Made by a program: the position numbers and the translations under genes
From: Apricaphanius iberus
Taxonomy: Eukaryota; Chordata; Actinopteri; Cyprinodontiformes; Aphaniidae
Reading direction: 5' to 3'
NCBI GenBank assembly: GCA_028564705.1
Contig: JAPXFQ010002623.1
Coordinates: forward strand, 724,001-788,000
DNA length: 64,000 nucleotides
The notes under the pieces: generated by a model
Databases searched by the model: none
What the model saw: only the letters and a program-made list of their open reading frames with translations
Told to the model about the DNA's origin: nothing
Part shown: piece after piece, positions 1 to 12,300 of the stretch
How positions within the stretch are numbered: the stretch's first letter is position 1
Layout: every line of letters starts with the position of its first letter

Positions 1-139
1 GAGAATGATTCCTTGAAAATTATTTTGAGTTATTTGTGAAATAACTACATAAATACACCAAAGTAAAGTTCATTTAAAAATAATTTATTCAAAATCAAAT
101 TATTTGTATAGAGTTCCAGGTAAATTGATTGTCACTTAC

Positions 140-276
140 ATATGTCTTCAGTGACTCATTTGTCCAAAATATCAGCGATCCCAGAAGATTCAAAGATTGG
201 TTGAAATTACAGTTGTACTCGATTGGAGAAGGGAGTACAAGACTCCAGTAATTTCCCTGAAGAATCAAGACAAACA
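140..276 (-). CDS. Exon 2 of a secreted-protein gene, possibly LIF/OSM (M17)-type cytokine
   Basis: A 137-nt exon is bounded by a long pyrimidine tract plus CAG acceptor (just above 276) and a GTAAGT donor (just below 140). Only one frame is open. It joins the 34-nt exon at 1045-1078 in matching phase 1 and ends in phase 0. The encoded stretch starts hydrophobic, completing a signal peptide. It then has one Cys, two N-glycosylation sequons (NQS, NES) and an amphipathic segment ending LKTY. A short first exon, a second exon carrying the end of the signal peptide and the first helix, and a third exon with the rest is the usual LIF/OSM gene plan. LIF and OSM lie beside CASTOR1 on human 22q12.2. 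The family call is inference; the exon itself is well supported. Later exons lie beyond the left edge. Confidence 0.55.
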
Positions 277-1044
277 CTGAAAAAAAAAAAAAAAAAGATT
301 ATTTGTATCCAGTTCAAATCATATCTTTACATTCATTGATTAGTATCTATTAAAAAAATGCTTTACAGTTTTGTAAGGTAATGCGGTAATGTACTGGATT
401 ATGGCTGCTTTGTGTATTTTATAAACTATTCTTAATTTAAAATTCTAGACTTTGTAGATCTACAATCTATACACTTGTAACATCCTTTTTGTAGCTTAAG
501 ACCAAATCTAGAATTTTCAGATAAAAGTAGCATGGATATGTCTAAACAGGACTAGGCTGTACATGTTCAGTTGTTTTATGTCTAATAAAACTCCTTAACT
601 TTTATTTCATGTGACTAACTGAACTTCCAGTAATAAATAACAAAAAAGACATTAACAAAAATGTATCAACAACTACACAAAGAGGTGAAATCATGAAGTA
701 TCCAATAATGCACAAAATCAAACAAAGCAAAAAACCTCAGTAAAAGAATGCAAATATGAATGTTCAAAAATACAATTATCAGATGAGAAATGGAATGATT
801 TCATCCCAACTCACCTGATTTACAGTAACCATAAAAGCTATTTTTTAAGTTACTTGAACTGAGATTATTTTTGAAAAAAGTAATAGACAAGCCTGTATAT
901 GCTTGTATTAACACTAAAGCTTACCTATTAAATAGTTGAATAAAAACATAAAATTGGTTAAACATGTAGGGTACTACTCTATTAGGGTACTATTACAAAA
1001 CACCAAAAAACAACCCTTTTTTAATTACAGTAAAAGGTACTTAC
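277..1044 (-). other. Intron 1 of the cytokine-like gene
   Basis: A 768-nt AT-rich intron with GTAAGT donor and T-rich CAG acceptor. I see no repeat or further exon in it. Confidence 0.5.
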
Positions 1045-1120
1045 CAAAGTGTTTTAGATATCCATTGCACGAGTCCATGGTGACATAAACAAGAGACTTC
1101 ATTAACTCAAGGTGCAACTC
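1045..1120 (-). CDS. Exon 1 (5'UTR and start codon) of the cytokine-like gene
   Basis: The ATG at 1076-1078 sits in a near-ideal CACCATGG context and is followed by 11 codons and a perfect GTAAGT donor (exon ends at 1045). A second, weaker ATG at 1100-1102 is in the same frame eight codons upstream, so either start gives the same protein with a slightly different signal peptide. The upper boundary (about 1120) is an estimate placed about 30 nt after the TATA box. Exons 1 and 2 together encode a hydrophobic leader rich in F, V, L and I, then a Cys and two N-glycosylation sequons, as expected for a secreted or type I membrane protein. Confidence 0.55.
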
Positions 1121-1142
1121 TTGGTGAATCTAGCCTATATTG

Positions 1143-1150
1143 TATTTATA
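1143..1150 (-). promoter_or_regulatory. TATA box of the cytokine-like gene
   Basis: On the minus strand the sequence reads TATAAATA, about 40-65 nt upstream of the two candidate start codons. A CACCC-like C/G tract lies about 15 nt further upstream. The spacing fits a TATA promoter with a very short 5'UTR. Confidence 0.5.
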
Positions 1151-2240
1151 GAAGTCTACACCCCCATTGTTGACACATAAAAACCACTCATCCGGTCACA
1201 CAATTCCTTAGTAATTTTTTTTTTTAAGAAAGTCGTTTTATGTCACAGAATAGGCCTGACATAATTTCGAGAATGCAAGAATCAATTAGCAGATATTGTT
1301 AAATTTCAACACCAAATACTTAGGGTTCACACTATGATATATAGGTAACACATATGGTACCTAATTTCCAATTAATTAAGAGCTGTGGGTGAAAAAATGT
1401 AAAATGTTTCACTATTTTCACTGATAAAATACAAAACAGTTATCCTGCACACTCAGAACTATAATTCAAGAGAAACAATAACATCTACGCCATTTCAATT
1501 TGCATGCACATTTCCTGATGTGTTCCAGTTGGTAACCAAAGAGTGCGTGTCTAGTAAAGAAAAAAATTGATGTATTTGATGAGATCAAGGAAAACTCTTT
1601 ATCTATGCTTTCTAAAATTGTGGTTCACCTGTATGGTGTACACTGGTATCAGTTGGTTCCCATCTAGGTTCTAAGAAACTAACTTTTTTTCTGACGTTTA
1701 AATATACACAGACTTAAACTATTAGATTAAGATAAAGAAAATGTCAAAACACACCTTAATTACAGTCAAAAACTATCTGTCTGAAGCCAGTTGTGAAGTC
1801 GAATGATGGTTTGAGTATTATTTGTTCTGAAAATGCGTGCATGCTGCCTAAACCATGTGCATTGAACCAGGTCCAGCTGCCTTGTTTTTTTTACAGCCAT
1901 TTCCAAGATATCCTTAATGTGAGTCTTAATAGTTCATATCTAGATGCGAACAGAGATTGTATCTAATCTTAGGCTTAAGAGTGAAGCAATTACATTTTAA
2001 ATATTGATTTAGGAACTTTCTGTTTAAAGTTAGGCCTTGTAAAATGTAAGCAACCTATTAATAATGTTTAAACCATCATATTAGTTCTCACTTATAATAA
2101 CTGCAAATGACTGTAATCCTGAATAAGGAAGGAGTGACTGTATTCAGCCAGTCATGAGATACATATTTCAGCTGATCTTACAATTTACAATATGAAAAAC
2201 AATTTAATTGTTACACAGAAAAAAGTTAGAATTCTTGATA
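1151..2240. other. Intergenic region between castor1 3' end and the cytokine-like gene
   Basis: About 1.1 kb of AT-rich DNA without convincing exons or repeats. It should hold the upstream control region of the leftmost gene. Confidence 0.4.
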
Positions 2241-2247
2241 GTTTGTT

Positions 2248-2384
2248 TTTATTGAATGAAGGGAGAAGCACAAAAAAAATTCCAAATGTTAACAGAACAC
2301 TTCAGATTGTATAAAACATAGTTGTACGGGGGGAAAAAAAACAGCAAAACTTCTAATTGATATTCACTAAATCAAAGGTTTATT
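2248..2384 (-). terminator. Candidate polyadenylation signals of castor1
   Basis: Two AATAAA hexamers on the minus strand, at 2379-2384 and 2248-2253, lie 0.9-1.0 kb after the castor1 stop codon. Either would give a 3'UTR of about 1 kb. There is no transcript evidence here, so the choice is open. Confidence 0.35.
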
Positions 2385-3289
2385 GTGCAAGTAGCAAAAA
2401 CTAAGACATAGTGTTATTGACCTCGACACTGTTAAAAAATGCTGACCACATTCTTATCAAATGAAAAGGACAGAGTACTTGTGTTAAAAATTCTCATATT
2501 GCTCTAAAATGAAAATAATACACAAATTACTGCACTCAACCTTTTAGCCAGGGAGTTATAAAACTGATATTCACATATGTATACTGTTTGAAGAGCTAAA
2601 TTATAAAACTACTGCTGGAATTATTGAAAAATTTAAAGATTCTTTCTCGAAACACTGCTGGTTTCAGTCAGATAGGACTAACTTATGTAAACAAGGATGT
2701 ACATGCCTTTTACGTCAAGCGAGAAAGTAGGCAATATGCAAGTTTTCCAAACTAAACACAAAAAAATCCAGCATTGGTCTCATGATTTATGCTGTAAATA
2801 TGAAAGGAAGACTATGTTGGCTGTCTTTAGGACTGCTTGCTACAGAACATAGTTATTCTGTAAAACTACTGGACTTTCTACAAGTCATCAGAGATAGATC
2901 CTACGATCTTGCATAAAGGCAAAAACAAATCAAAACCTGTCCATGTCTGAATTCCCGATTTGAACTTTACAAGTGCGTATTTTTCTGCAATGGGTATAGC
3001 AGCTGTTGTGCTCCATCATGTGCATACCTGTGTACTTCTTGGTCCCCTAGGTTGGAGGGGGGACTGCAAAGCTTTTCAACTTAACTAAAAGAGGGATCAG
3101 AAACGAGCTGAGGAGATGCACTTCTGGATTTAACGGCAAAGTTGTATTTGTTAATACTGGAGGCAATGCAGTGGGGATCTAGGCACAGTTAACCTCCTTT
3201 CCAGATACCATTGTCCAAGAGGAACTAAAAAAGGAGGGGAGGGCATAATGACCACAGATCATTGATCTGAAGTCAAGCCTGCAAAAAAA

Positions 3290-3361
3290 TCAAGTGGTGG
3301 CTGGTTCATTCCTCTGGTGGCGGAGCATCTCTGTCACATTCGCTATGTCCACCTCAGGGAC
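3290..3361 (-). CDS. castor1: castor1 exon 9 (coding part, stop TGA at 3290-3292)
   Basis: The acceptor TTTTCCAG precedes GTCCCTGAG. The exon encodes 23 residues starting [13 protein letters not shown] and then TGA. It follows exon 8 in phase 0, as in the human gene, where the same position reads VPED. The 3'UTR continues to lower coordinates. Confidence 0.88.
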   Translation of the reverse strand, partial: VPEVDIANVTEMLRHQRNEPATT

Positions 3362-6300
3362 CTGGAAAAGAAAAGTTACAGGACTTTTACTTACGTGTTG
3401 TGTTTTTTTGTTTTTTTTATTATCAGAAACATAACTGTGAAAAGAATACAGACACTCTTTATGTGCATGAATACAGTACATTTTTGGTCTTTAATCATTT
3501 ATTTGAAGCCATCTTGAAGGGTGGAATGATTTATAGTGAAAAATAACGTGTAAATGTTATAAATTGGGAATGCAATTTTTAATTGCACTGAAGTGTTAGC
3601 TTGAATTATTACTTCCAGGATGTAGTGGTAGGACCATGCTGTGGGGCTGTTTTTACACTCGTGGTATGGGGTACACAAAACAGAGCAAAAAAAAATAAAG
3701 AAAACACCCATCATTTCAAAGGAACGTCAAATTTTGCCAGAAAAAAATGCTTTAGGTTTTCACTTGGAATTATGCCAGAAGTCTGTTGATGGCCACAAAA
3801 AATATATATGGTTTCGAAGGAACTTGCCAAGTCACATTTAAGTGAATGTCAGTGTGGTTCAATGTATGGAAGAAAATTATCACTAAAAGAAAAAAAGAAG
3901 TTAATTTACATTTCTGAACACAACTGTAGATAAATTTGTGTGTTCTGTAAATTGTTTGTGTAAACATTACATGTTTTCTTAGGCAAAAAAACTATTTTCA
4001 TTTCTTCCTTTTTTCATTAATCCCGTCAGAACTCCTTTTCGGTCTGCTATAAGTTTCATGGGTTTTGTCAGAACTTAGTCCCAATGAAAACAGGTTTGTT
4101 ACAAACAAATAAAATGGGGTTTGAAAGGTAAATAAAACAGGAAGCACTGAAATTAAAGATTAGAAAGAAGAGTATTAAATGAGAATTTCCGCATAACAAA
4201 TATGACATAGCGTAAAAAAAGGTTGGGAATCGTACACGAAGTTGTCAAGAACTACAAGAATATACAAGAACTTCAGGGTAGTCTGACCAGACCTTCCCGA
4301 TATGCTCAAATCTCCTCTACATCGGGCCGGGCAGACAGGGCCATTTTTGGAACCATTTCAGGAACCAACAGAGTGTCTGTATAGGGGTATGTACTTGCAG
4401 TGGCCCGCTCAGTCGCTGCTTAGCTGCATTTCACTGTTGGATGGGGGGCATCTACTGAGATGATGCTCACAGTAACTAAACATCCTTCATGTCCTGTTAT
4501 CAACTTTTTACTTTCTTTAATATAGAAAGTACTCTTACATCAGTTCCTTTGTTCTTTCTGTCTCTCTCCTATGTCTTCTCAAACTCCCAGATGGTCTTGG
4601 CAGATGGCTGCTCATTCAGAGCCAGGTTCTGTTGGTTCTGTTAAAGGGGTGTTTTTTTCCTCTCCACTGTTGCTACATGCTTATTCAGAATCAGGGATTG
4701 CTGAAAGGATTGCTGTGGTTAGAGTCTGCATGAACAGAGCACAACCTCAACCCAATTACTCAGCGCAATCTGCTGGGATTCCTTAAACAGAAAACCTTTA
4801 AACTGACTGGAATGTTTGTATGATTATATTGAAACGACTTTGTAAAGTGCCTTGTGATGGCGTCTTGTGAATTGGTGCTATATAAATAAACTGAATTGGA
4901 TTAAAACTAAATAAATTCAGAGGGAAATGAAAAGGCATGACCAAACAACCGACTTTGTAAAAAAAAACAAGAGATGCTGGCGAAGCAGTTCGTCATAGCA
5001 GCATAGAGAAACACAGAAACCATTCCTGCTTTTTCTATGTCAATCTCTTGTTATTTCTGCTGCTCTGGTTGCCTTTTTTGTGCCGATCAGTGACCCTACT
5101 CACTGCTGAAACAGTCGTGATATGTGAAGGTCCTTAACTGATTCCTTAAAGGGCCGATTGTGCATGGAGACATGGCAGCTGAGAGGAGCAGGCCAACAGA
5201 TTACCTGCTAGAAAAAGATATGGTCAAAGTACCCTCAAGTTTCATTAGTGGAAACATGCTTATTAAGAGGCAGTTAGTAACATCCTATGACTGCAGTGAA
5301 GTAGGTTTGGCTTTGCATCACCATTTAGGTTTGCTTTTAATCATCTCTGTTTAAAAAAAAACCCTATCACATCTAGTTCTTCTTCATTCTTTTGCATTAC
5401 AAAAACTGCCATGTCATTTTACCAAAAAACTCTGCAATACTGAACACCGTCATATATAGAATGATTAGGAAGATTACATAGGAAGTGGTAAAACTGATTA
5501 AAAAGAGGCACTTTGTTGTTAAATACATCTTTTTTCCCCCCAGAGGTAACATTGGTAGGTTATCCATTTCTTGCTCTGTCCTACATGTTTTCCACTTATG
5601 GTCAAAGCAGAGATAATCTTCTTTGATTCCATTCACAAGTCATGTTTCTCAGAAGTGCTAAAGTGGTAGTGTTAACTTTTCCCTTTCCTATTCATATCAG
5701 TAAGTTATTATTAGGCCCATTTGCAGTTTGCAAGGTAAAACAAAATGTATGACTATGATGAGATACAATGTGATGACAAACACTGCAAACGCAAGGCATG
5801 GAAAGGAGTTGAAAGTTGAAACATTTAGAGGGTGGAACATTAAAAGAATCATTAGCTGCACACTAAAACACACAAATGCTCAAAATAACCAGGTTTATAT
5901 CTGAAAAAACCTTCATCATGAGACCTGGGTGAGTAAACTAATTAAAACAACTCAGACATAACTAAATGAACTATAGACAAATGTTTAAAACAAAACTGAA
6001 GTAATCAATTAATGCATAAGAATAAAGTGTTTCCCCAAACAGGTGCATCAAATAAAATGCATATAATAAGTAATCATCAGCCAGTGTGACCACCTCTATA
6101 AAAGGAGAGGTTTTGGCAGTTTGGAGCTACAGGTGTGCATTGACACAATGCTAAGGTGGAATAAAATCTGAAATAACTTTTCAGGAGCAACTGTTCCTGC
6201 CCATCAATGTGGGAAGATAATAAAGTTATTTCTAAACAATTTCAAATCCACCATTTTAATAAGTGAGAAATATTATTCACAAGTTGAAAATATGGACAAC

Positions 6301-9300
6301 CAGTCTGAAAGTTCTGGTGCATTCAATCCAATAGTGCCTTTCACAGCAGCTAAAAATAGATTGTGATGTAACGTTGCAATGCATTCTGGGAGGTAGCCCT
6401 AGACACGTTCGCATTTCTGACTCGCTCAGATTGTCACAAAGTTGTGGTCTCATCTTCGAAAAATTTTCGAACAGGAATTAACTAGGCACTCCTGTTTGGG
6501 ATTGTGCAAACTGAACTCTAGATAAACCACATTGGATGTAAGAGAAAGTTAGGAGAAACAAGTAATAAAATAATAGGAAAAGGAAATGCTATAATGAATG
6601 TATAAAACACAATAGTCCTTGACAGCAGGGTACAAAAACAAACTACATATATTTTATTGTCAAACATTTTGCCACTCAATTTACTAAGTGGAATTAGTAA
6701 CTTTTTGGACTGGCCTCTGCCAGGTGTCACGGTAAAGGGTGGAATAGGTGTTGTTTGGCCATAGCCCTTTATTTTTCACTTCATACCATTTGTTACAAAC
6801 CCGTATTTTCATTGCAATACATCTCTGCACCTTTTCAATAGCCATTCAGAGTGACACATTCATATTTGACCGTTAAGTTTGAGCTAGCGCTTCAGTTCTG
6901 GCAATTGACAGAGATTGCTTCAAGAAAAGCCCCTGGTATCCCTTTCTCCATCAAAACAACCTTCTCAATTTTATAATTGTTCATTTTTGAGATGCATTTA
7001 AATTTCACTGTAAAGCCACTGTAGAGTCATGGTAGATAGTGATGGCTGTGGACAGAAAGAATCTCATGTAGCAGTCTGTATTACAGTGGCACTGACAAAA
7101 CCTTTAACAGTAATCGTAATGTCAGACTTTGAGTAATTTCAGTCAATAATAATCTTTTAGGTTTTATGCTGAGGTTTCATTCACAGATTTCATATCAGTT
7201 ATGGGGCCTATAAAAAGTAAGCAACTCCTGCAATGACATTCTTTATAGTGCTTTTACGAATCAATAAAAAAAAAATATACAAAACAACCTACAATGTCAA
7301 TGTGAAAACTTAAAACTAAGTTCTACAAAATAATGAGAAATAAAAATATGTATCATAAAATAAGTGGAAGCACAGTGGTGGCAGCTTCATGCTGTGGGGA
7401 TGGTGTCAATATTTTGTAAAAAGCTTTTTTGTCACTACTTTGACACTACTGTTGGTCCAAAACTATTTTTGTTGTTCTGATTTTCAAAAGCAATAAAAAG
7501 GCTAAAACATCCAAGGGGGGTGAGTACTTATTATAGGCAATGGGCTGACAGTGTAACAGCTCATCATATATGTCAATTTTTTTTGTCAAGATAATGCCCT
7601 GTGTCAGAAAAGTTGTGCACTGTAATAATGGAAAAAACAAACAAACAAAAAACATGCAAGATTGGCATAAACTCAATCTTAAAGATTAAAGGGATTTATT
7701 TTTTAAACTTGGACCTTATTCTTAGCATTCATTACTTTCATTTACTTGCCCATTCATTTACTCACCCAACCGCCGTAGAGCACAGAAAGGCAAGTTCAGA
7801 CTAAAAACTGGGATGGAGCATGGCAGTGAAGTAACTGAAATCGTGTGTTAGTGTAGTTGTATTATAAGCCTCTAAAACACCCCAAAACAGAACAAAGAAG
7901 CACTGTCGAGACATTCTGAACTCCGAGGGGAGTAGTGCTAACGAATAATAACAAAACATCAAATGAAGGAGTTTTGGGGCACATAATGCCTTATTACAGG
8001 TGCCAAATCTCTTGCCCTGATTGACTCCCATTATATGGATATATCCTGATCGTGACTGGATATAGATTTCTCCCAAATAACTCCAAGTGGCTCCAAACTT
8101 GTCTGTTCGAGTAAGTAAATGAACGTAATAAATGCTAAAACTAAGATCCAGGTTAAAAAACAACAACTTTCCCTTTAATCAGACATCCATTAAGGAAAAG
8201 TCAAAAAGGTGGATTTTATAGGCAATTTGTCTCATTTGGATTTATGGATTGGATTTATTTTATTTGATCTGATGGATGTTGATTCTTTATAAGGTTTTTT
8301 GATTGGTTTCATCTTGGGGAAATTGTAAGATAAAGCAGAAATTGCCATTCAATGTGGGCACAAGGAAAAAAAAAAGTCTGCTAAAAATCAACCATGATGT
8401 CAAGAAACGTCAAAGCCTCTTCAGATTTATGGTGTTCACAATGTCAATTACAAGGTAGTTAGAAAAGTCAGATTTTAAAGATTTAAAGATCGAGACGTCA
8501 GAACAGAAAACTAATAATCTGGAGGTCACAAATGGAAGTCTATAGAAATTAAGCAAATGAATAAGCTCCAATGCAAAAGTTATGTCTGAGAACAGATTTG
8601 TCCCCTTTCATTAACATTCATGATATTCTTTTGACCCATAAAACTAGATTAATCTTACAACAAAACTACCATGGAAGTTTGATTCATCTGTTTTAAGAAT
8701 GATGATGAAAGTGGCATATAACGGTATTTAAAAATATATACTTTTTAAATCAAGCTCTCATCACTGGGACAGAGACTCATACTACAGGTATGTAAAAAGG
8801 TGAGATAAGTGAGAATTACAAAAACTATTTACCCATAAATACATTCAGTTTCCATTTAAACAAGTGTAGCTTTAAAAGGTTTGGGACTCACTAGAGCATG
8901 GTCAAAGCTGAAGGTGCTGATGTAATAGGCGGAAATGTCACCATCTGCCAAGGGCTGAGATATCTGGGCGACTATCCCACATTCATCTAAAATACAAGAA
9001 GGAAATTACATTGATGTAAACATTTCAAATAATAATGAAAGGTTCATAGTGGAAATTAAAATAGAAACAGCAGTTAAAAGCAAAACAAACAATTCATTAT
9101 TTCCAGTGACAGTTCTTAACATGGGTAATATGTAGGGGTGTCACAACTCGATTCTTACAATTGAAATCGATGGAAATTACGTAACCACCTCGCACATCAA
9201 ATTCCAAAAAGAGAATCGCTATCAACTCCTCCCATGTTTCCATATTGTATTGTGAATAGCGTCCCACTCAGACTTCGCAGCACCAGTTAACAGGCAGCCG

Positions 9301-12300
9301 TCTATTCCAGATTTATTTCCTGATCACAAGGAACAACACATTGCATTTTCCCTAACAAGTAACTCTCACCAGTTTTACAACTCACAACACTTGGTTACAT
9401 TTTTAACTGCTGTATCACAATAAGAGCATCCATTGTGATCAGAGCACACATCTACAGATCACATTAGCTGATGCTAGCTGGTAGCTATTAGCTAGGCTAC
9501 AGTTAAACCATGGCGAGTGCTGATGAAGAACAAGAAACAGCAGGCCTGGTGCTAAGTCGCTCCAGCTACTCTCAAATCACCGGTGAGTTAAGTCGACATT
9601 CGTGTTGCAAACAAGAAAAACACTGTTTGTTGCACATTAGCTTGCTCCTCTCAGCAGTCATGTCGCCGTCATTTTTGTGTAAGCTGCAGTAACTAAAAAG
9701 TCACTAGATGGCAGCCACCCTCTGTGACTAATAATTTTTTATTTATTAAGTTTTGCCGCGTTTCACTGTGTTCCACTTGAGTGAACAAGATTGTTACACA
9801 TATATTGTCAATAAATTATTTACATTTGACCATTAGTGCCTAAAATGATACATTAAACATAAATAATGGAAAGTGGATCACTTGCAGTGGGGCAAAAAAG
9901 TATTTAGTCAGCCACCGATTGTGCAAGTTCTCCCACTTAAAATGATGACAGAGGTCAGTAATTTTCCTCATAGGTACACTTCAACTGTGAGAGACAGAAT
10001 GTGAAGAAAAAAAATCCAGGAATTCACATTGTAGGATTTTTAAAGAATTTATTTGTAAATCATAGTGGAAAATAAGTATTTGGTCAATAACAAAAATTCA
10101 ACTCAATACTTTATAATATAACCTTTGTTGGCAATAACAGAGGTCAAACGATTACTATAGGTCTTTACCAGGTTTGCACACACAGTAGCTGGTATTTTGG
10201 CCCATTCCTCCATGCAGATCTTCTCGAGAGCAGTGATGTTTTGGGGCTGTCGCCGAGCAACACGGACTTTCAACTCCCTCCACAGATTTGCTTTGGGGTT
10301 GAGGTCTTGAGACTGGCTAGGCCACTCCAGGACTTTCAAATGCTTCTTACTGAGCCACTCCTTCGTTTGCCCGGGCGGTTTGTTTGGGATCATTGTCATG
10401 TTGGAAGACCCAGCCATGTTTCATCTTCAAAGCTCTCACTGAGGGAAAGGAGGTTTTGGCTCAAAATCTCACGATACATGGCCCCATTCATTCTTTCCTT
10501 AACACGGATCAGTCGCCCTGTCCCCTTAGCAGAAAAACAGCCCCAAAGCATGATGTTTCCACCCCCATGCTTCACAGTAGGTATGGTGTCCTTGGGATGC
10601 AACTCAGTATTCTTCTTCCTCCAAACACGACGAGTTGAGTTTATACCAAAAAGTTCTACTTTGGTTTCATCTGACCACATGACATTCTCCCAATCCTCTG
10701 CTGTATCATCCATGTGCTCTCTGGCAAACTTCAGACGGGCCTGGACATGCACTTGCTTAAGCAGGGGGACACGTCTGGCACTGCAGGATTTGATTCCCTG
10801 TCGTTGTAGTGTGTTACTGATGGTAACCTTTGTTACTTTGGTCCCAGCTCTCTGCAGGTCATTCACCAGGTCCCCCCGTGTGGTTCTGGGATTTTTGCTA
10901 ACTGTTCTCATAATCATTTTGACCCCACGGGATGAGATCTTGCGTGGAGCCCGAGATCGAGGGAGATTATCAGTGGTCTTGTATGTCTTCCATTTTCTGA
11001 TAATTGCTCCCAAAGTTGATTTTTTCACACCAAGCTGCTTGCCTATTGTAGATTCACTCTTCCCAGTCAGGTGCAGGTCTACAATTCTATTCCTGGTCTC
11101 CTTCGAAAACTCTTTGGTCTTGGCCATAGTGGAGTTTGGAGTCTGACTGTTTGAGGCTGTGGAGAGGTGTCTTTTATACAGATAACGAGTTCAAACAGGT
11201 GCCATTAATACAGGTAACGAGTTGAGGACAGAAGAGCTTCGTAAAGAAGAAGTTACAGGTCTGTGAGAGCCAGAGATCTTCCTTGTTTGAAGTGACGAAA
11301 TACTTATTTTCCACCATAATTTACAAATAAATTCTTTAAAAATCCTACAATGTGAATTCCTGGATTTTTTTTTTCAAATTCTGTCTCTCACAGTTGAAGT
11401 GTACCTATGATGAAAATTACTGACCTCTATCATTATTTTAAGTGGGAGAACTTGCACAATCGGTGGCTGACTAAATACTTTTTTGCCCCACTGTATATGT
11501 AGTCCTTCTTTTGAAATAAGATTTACTGTACAAAATGTTATGAATAAAACCAGTGAGTGTTGACTAGAATAGTCTAAAAATGGCAGAGGGCTGTGTGTTG
11601 TAAGATAAAGAAAATTGAGAATTGAATCGTGACCCTAAAATCGAAATTCAAAATGAATCAAGGATTTGAAGATAAGCGACACACCCTTGTAATATGGCTC
11701 CTTGCCTGAGATGGCATGGTCTTTGGAGCTTGGCAAATATGTAAAAAAAATTACGTTGTGACAGCTCTGCCTAAAATCAATTTTATATTGCTTATTTTGA
11801 GGTTCAGAAATTTAGAGTGGGGATCAAGTGTTATCTAACTCAACACAGCAGAAAATAATTTCTTAAATATTGAAAAGTTTTCATTCTTATTTTTGTATTT
11901 CTAAAGCAATTATTTAAAATGCACAAGGAAAAAAAATTTGTTGATGGAATTTCCAGTTATCTTTATTTTTTAGCTTTAAAATGTGTTACCGGGAGACAGT
12001 AACATCCTTTGCAAATAAGCAGAGATCATTTTGTGCTGATTTGATCTTAAAAAGTGCTCTGCAAATAAAATTTGATTGATTGATTATGATCCCAATGGTT
12101 GGCAAAAATCAAATCCACTGAGATGACCAAGAGACAATATTATTTAGTCTGTCATATCAAATAGGTTTAAGGTATAAACTAATTACTTTGCATTATTCCT
12201 ATCCCTACCCATCCTCACAATTGTTAGCACTTAATTCAATGAATTTAATAAAATTATTAGAAATGTTACAGTCCTTTAAGAGGCAATTGTGTCACCATAT

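Larger units (their letters stand above)
3362..8891 (-). other. castor1 intron 8
   Basis: 5.5 kb, AT-rich. It holds an L2-type LINE tail (about 4480-4905), a Tc1-like transposase scrap (about 7360-7540) and a TTAA-flanked MITE (7690-8174). The remainder shows nothing I can name. Confidence 0.6.
9133..11688 (+). mobile_element. hAT-type element, interrupted by a Tc1 insertion
   Basis: A perfect 8-bp target duplication GTAATATG lies at 9125-9132 and 11689-11696. The ends read TAGGGGTGTCAC... and ...GCGACACACCCTT, short inverted repeats of hAT type. Without the nested Tc1 (9885-11493) about 945 bp of hAT sequence remain, so this is a deletion derivative. It retains an ATG exon with a splice donor (9510-9582) but no transposase body. 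Confidence 0.8.

Noticed and set aside
10241..11146. 301-codon plus-strand open frame
   Set aside because: It is the antisense of the Tc1 transposase gene, has no recognisable domain, and the minus strand carries the clear family motifs.
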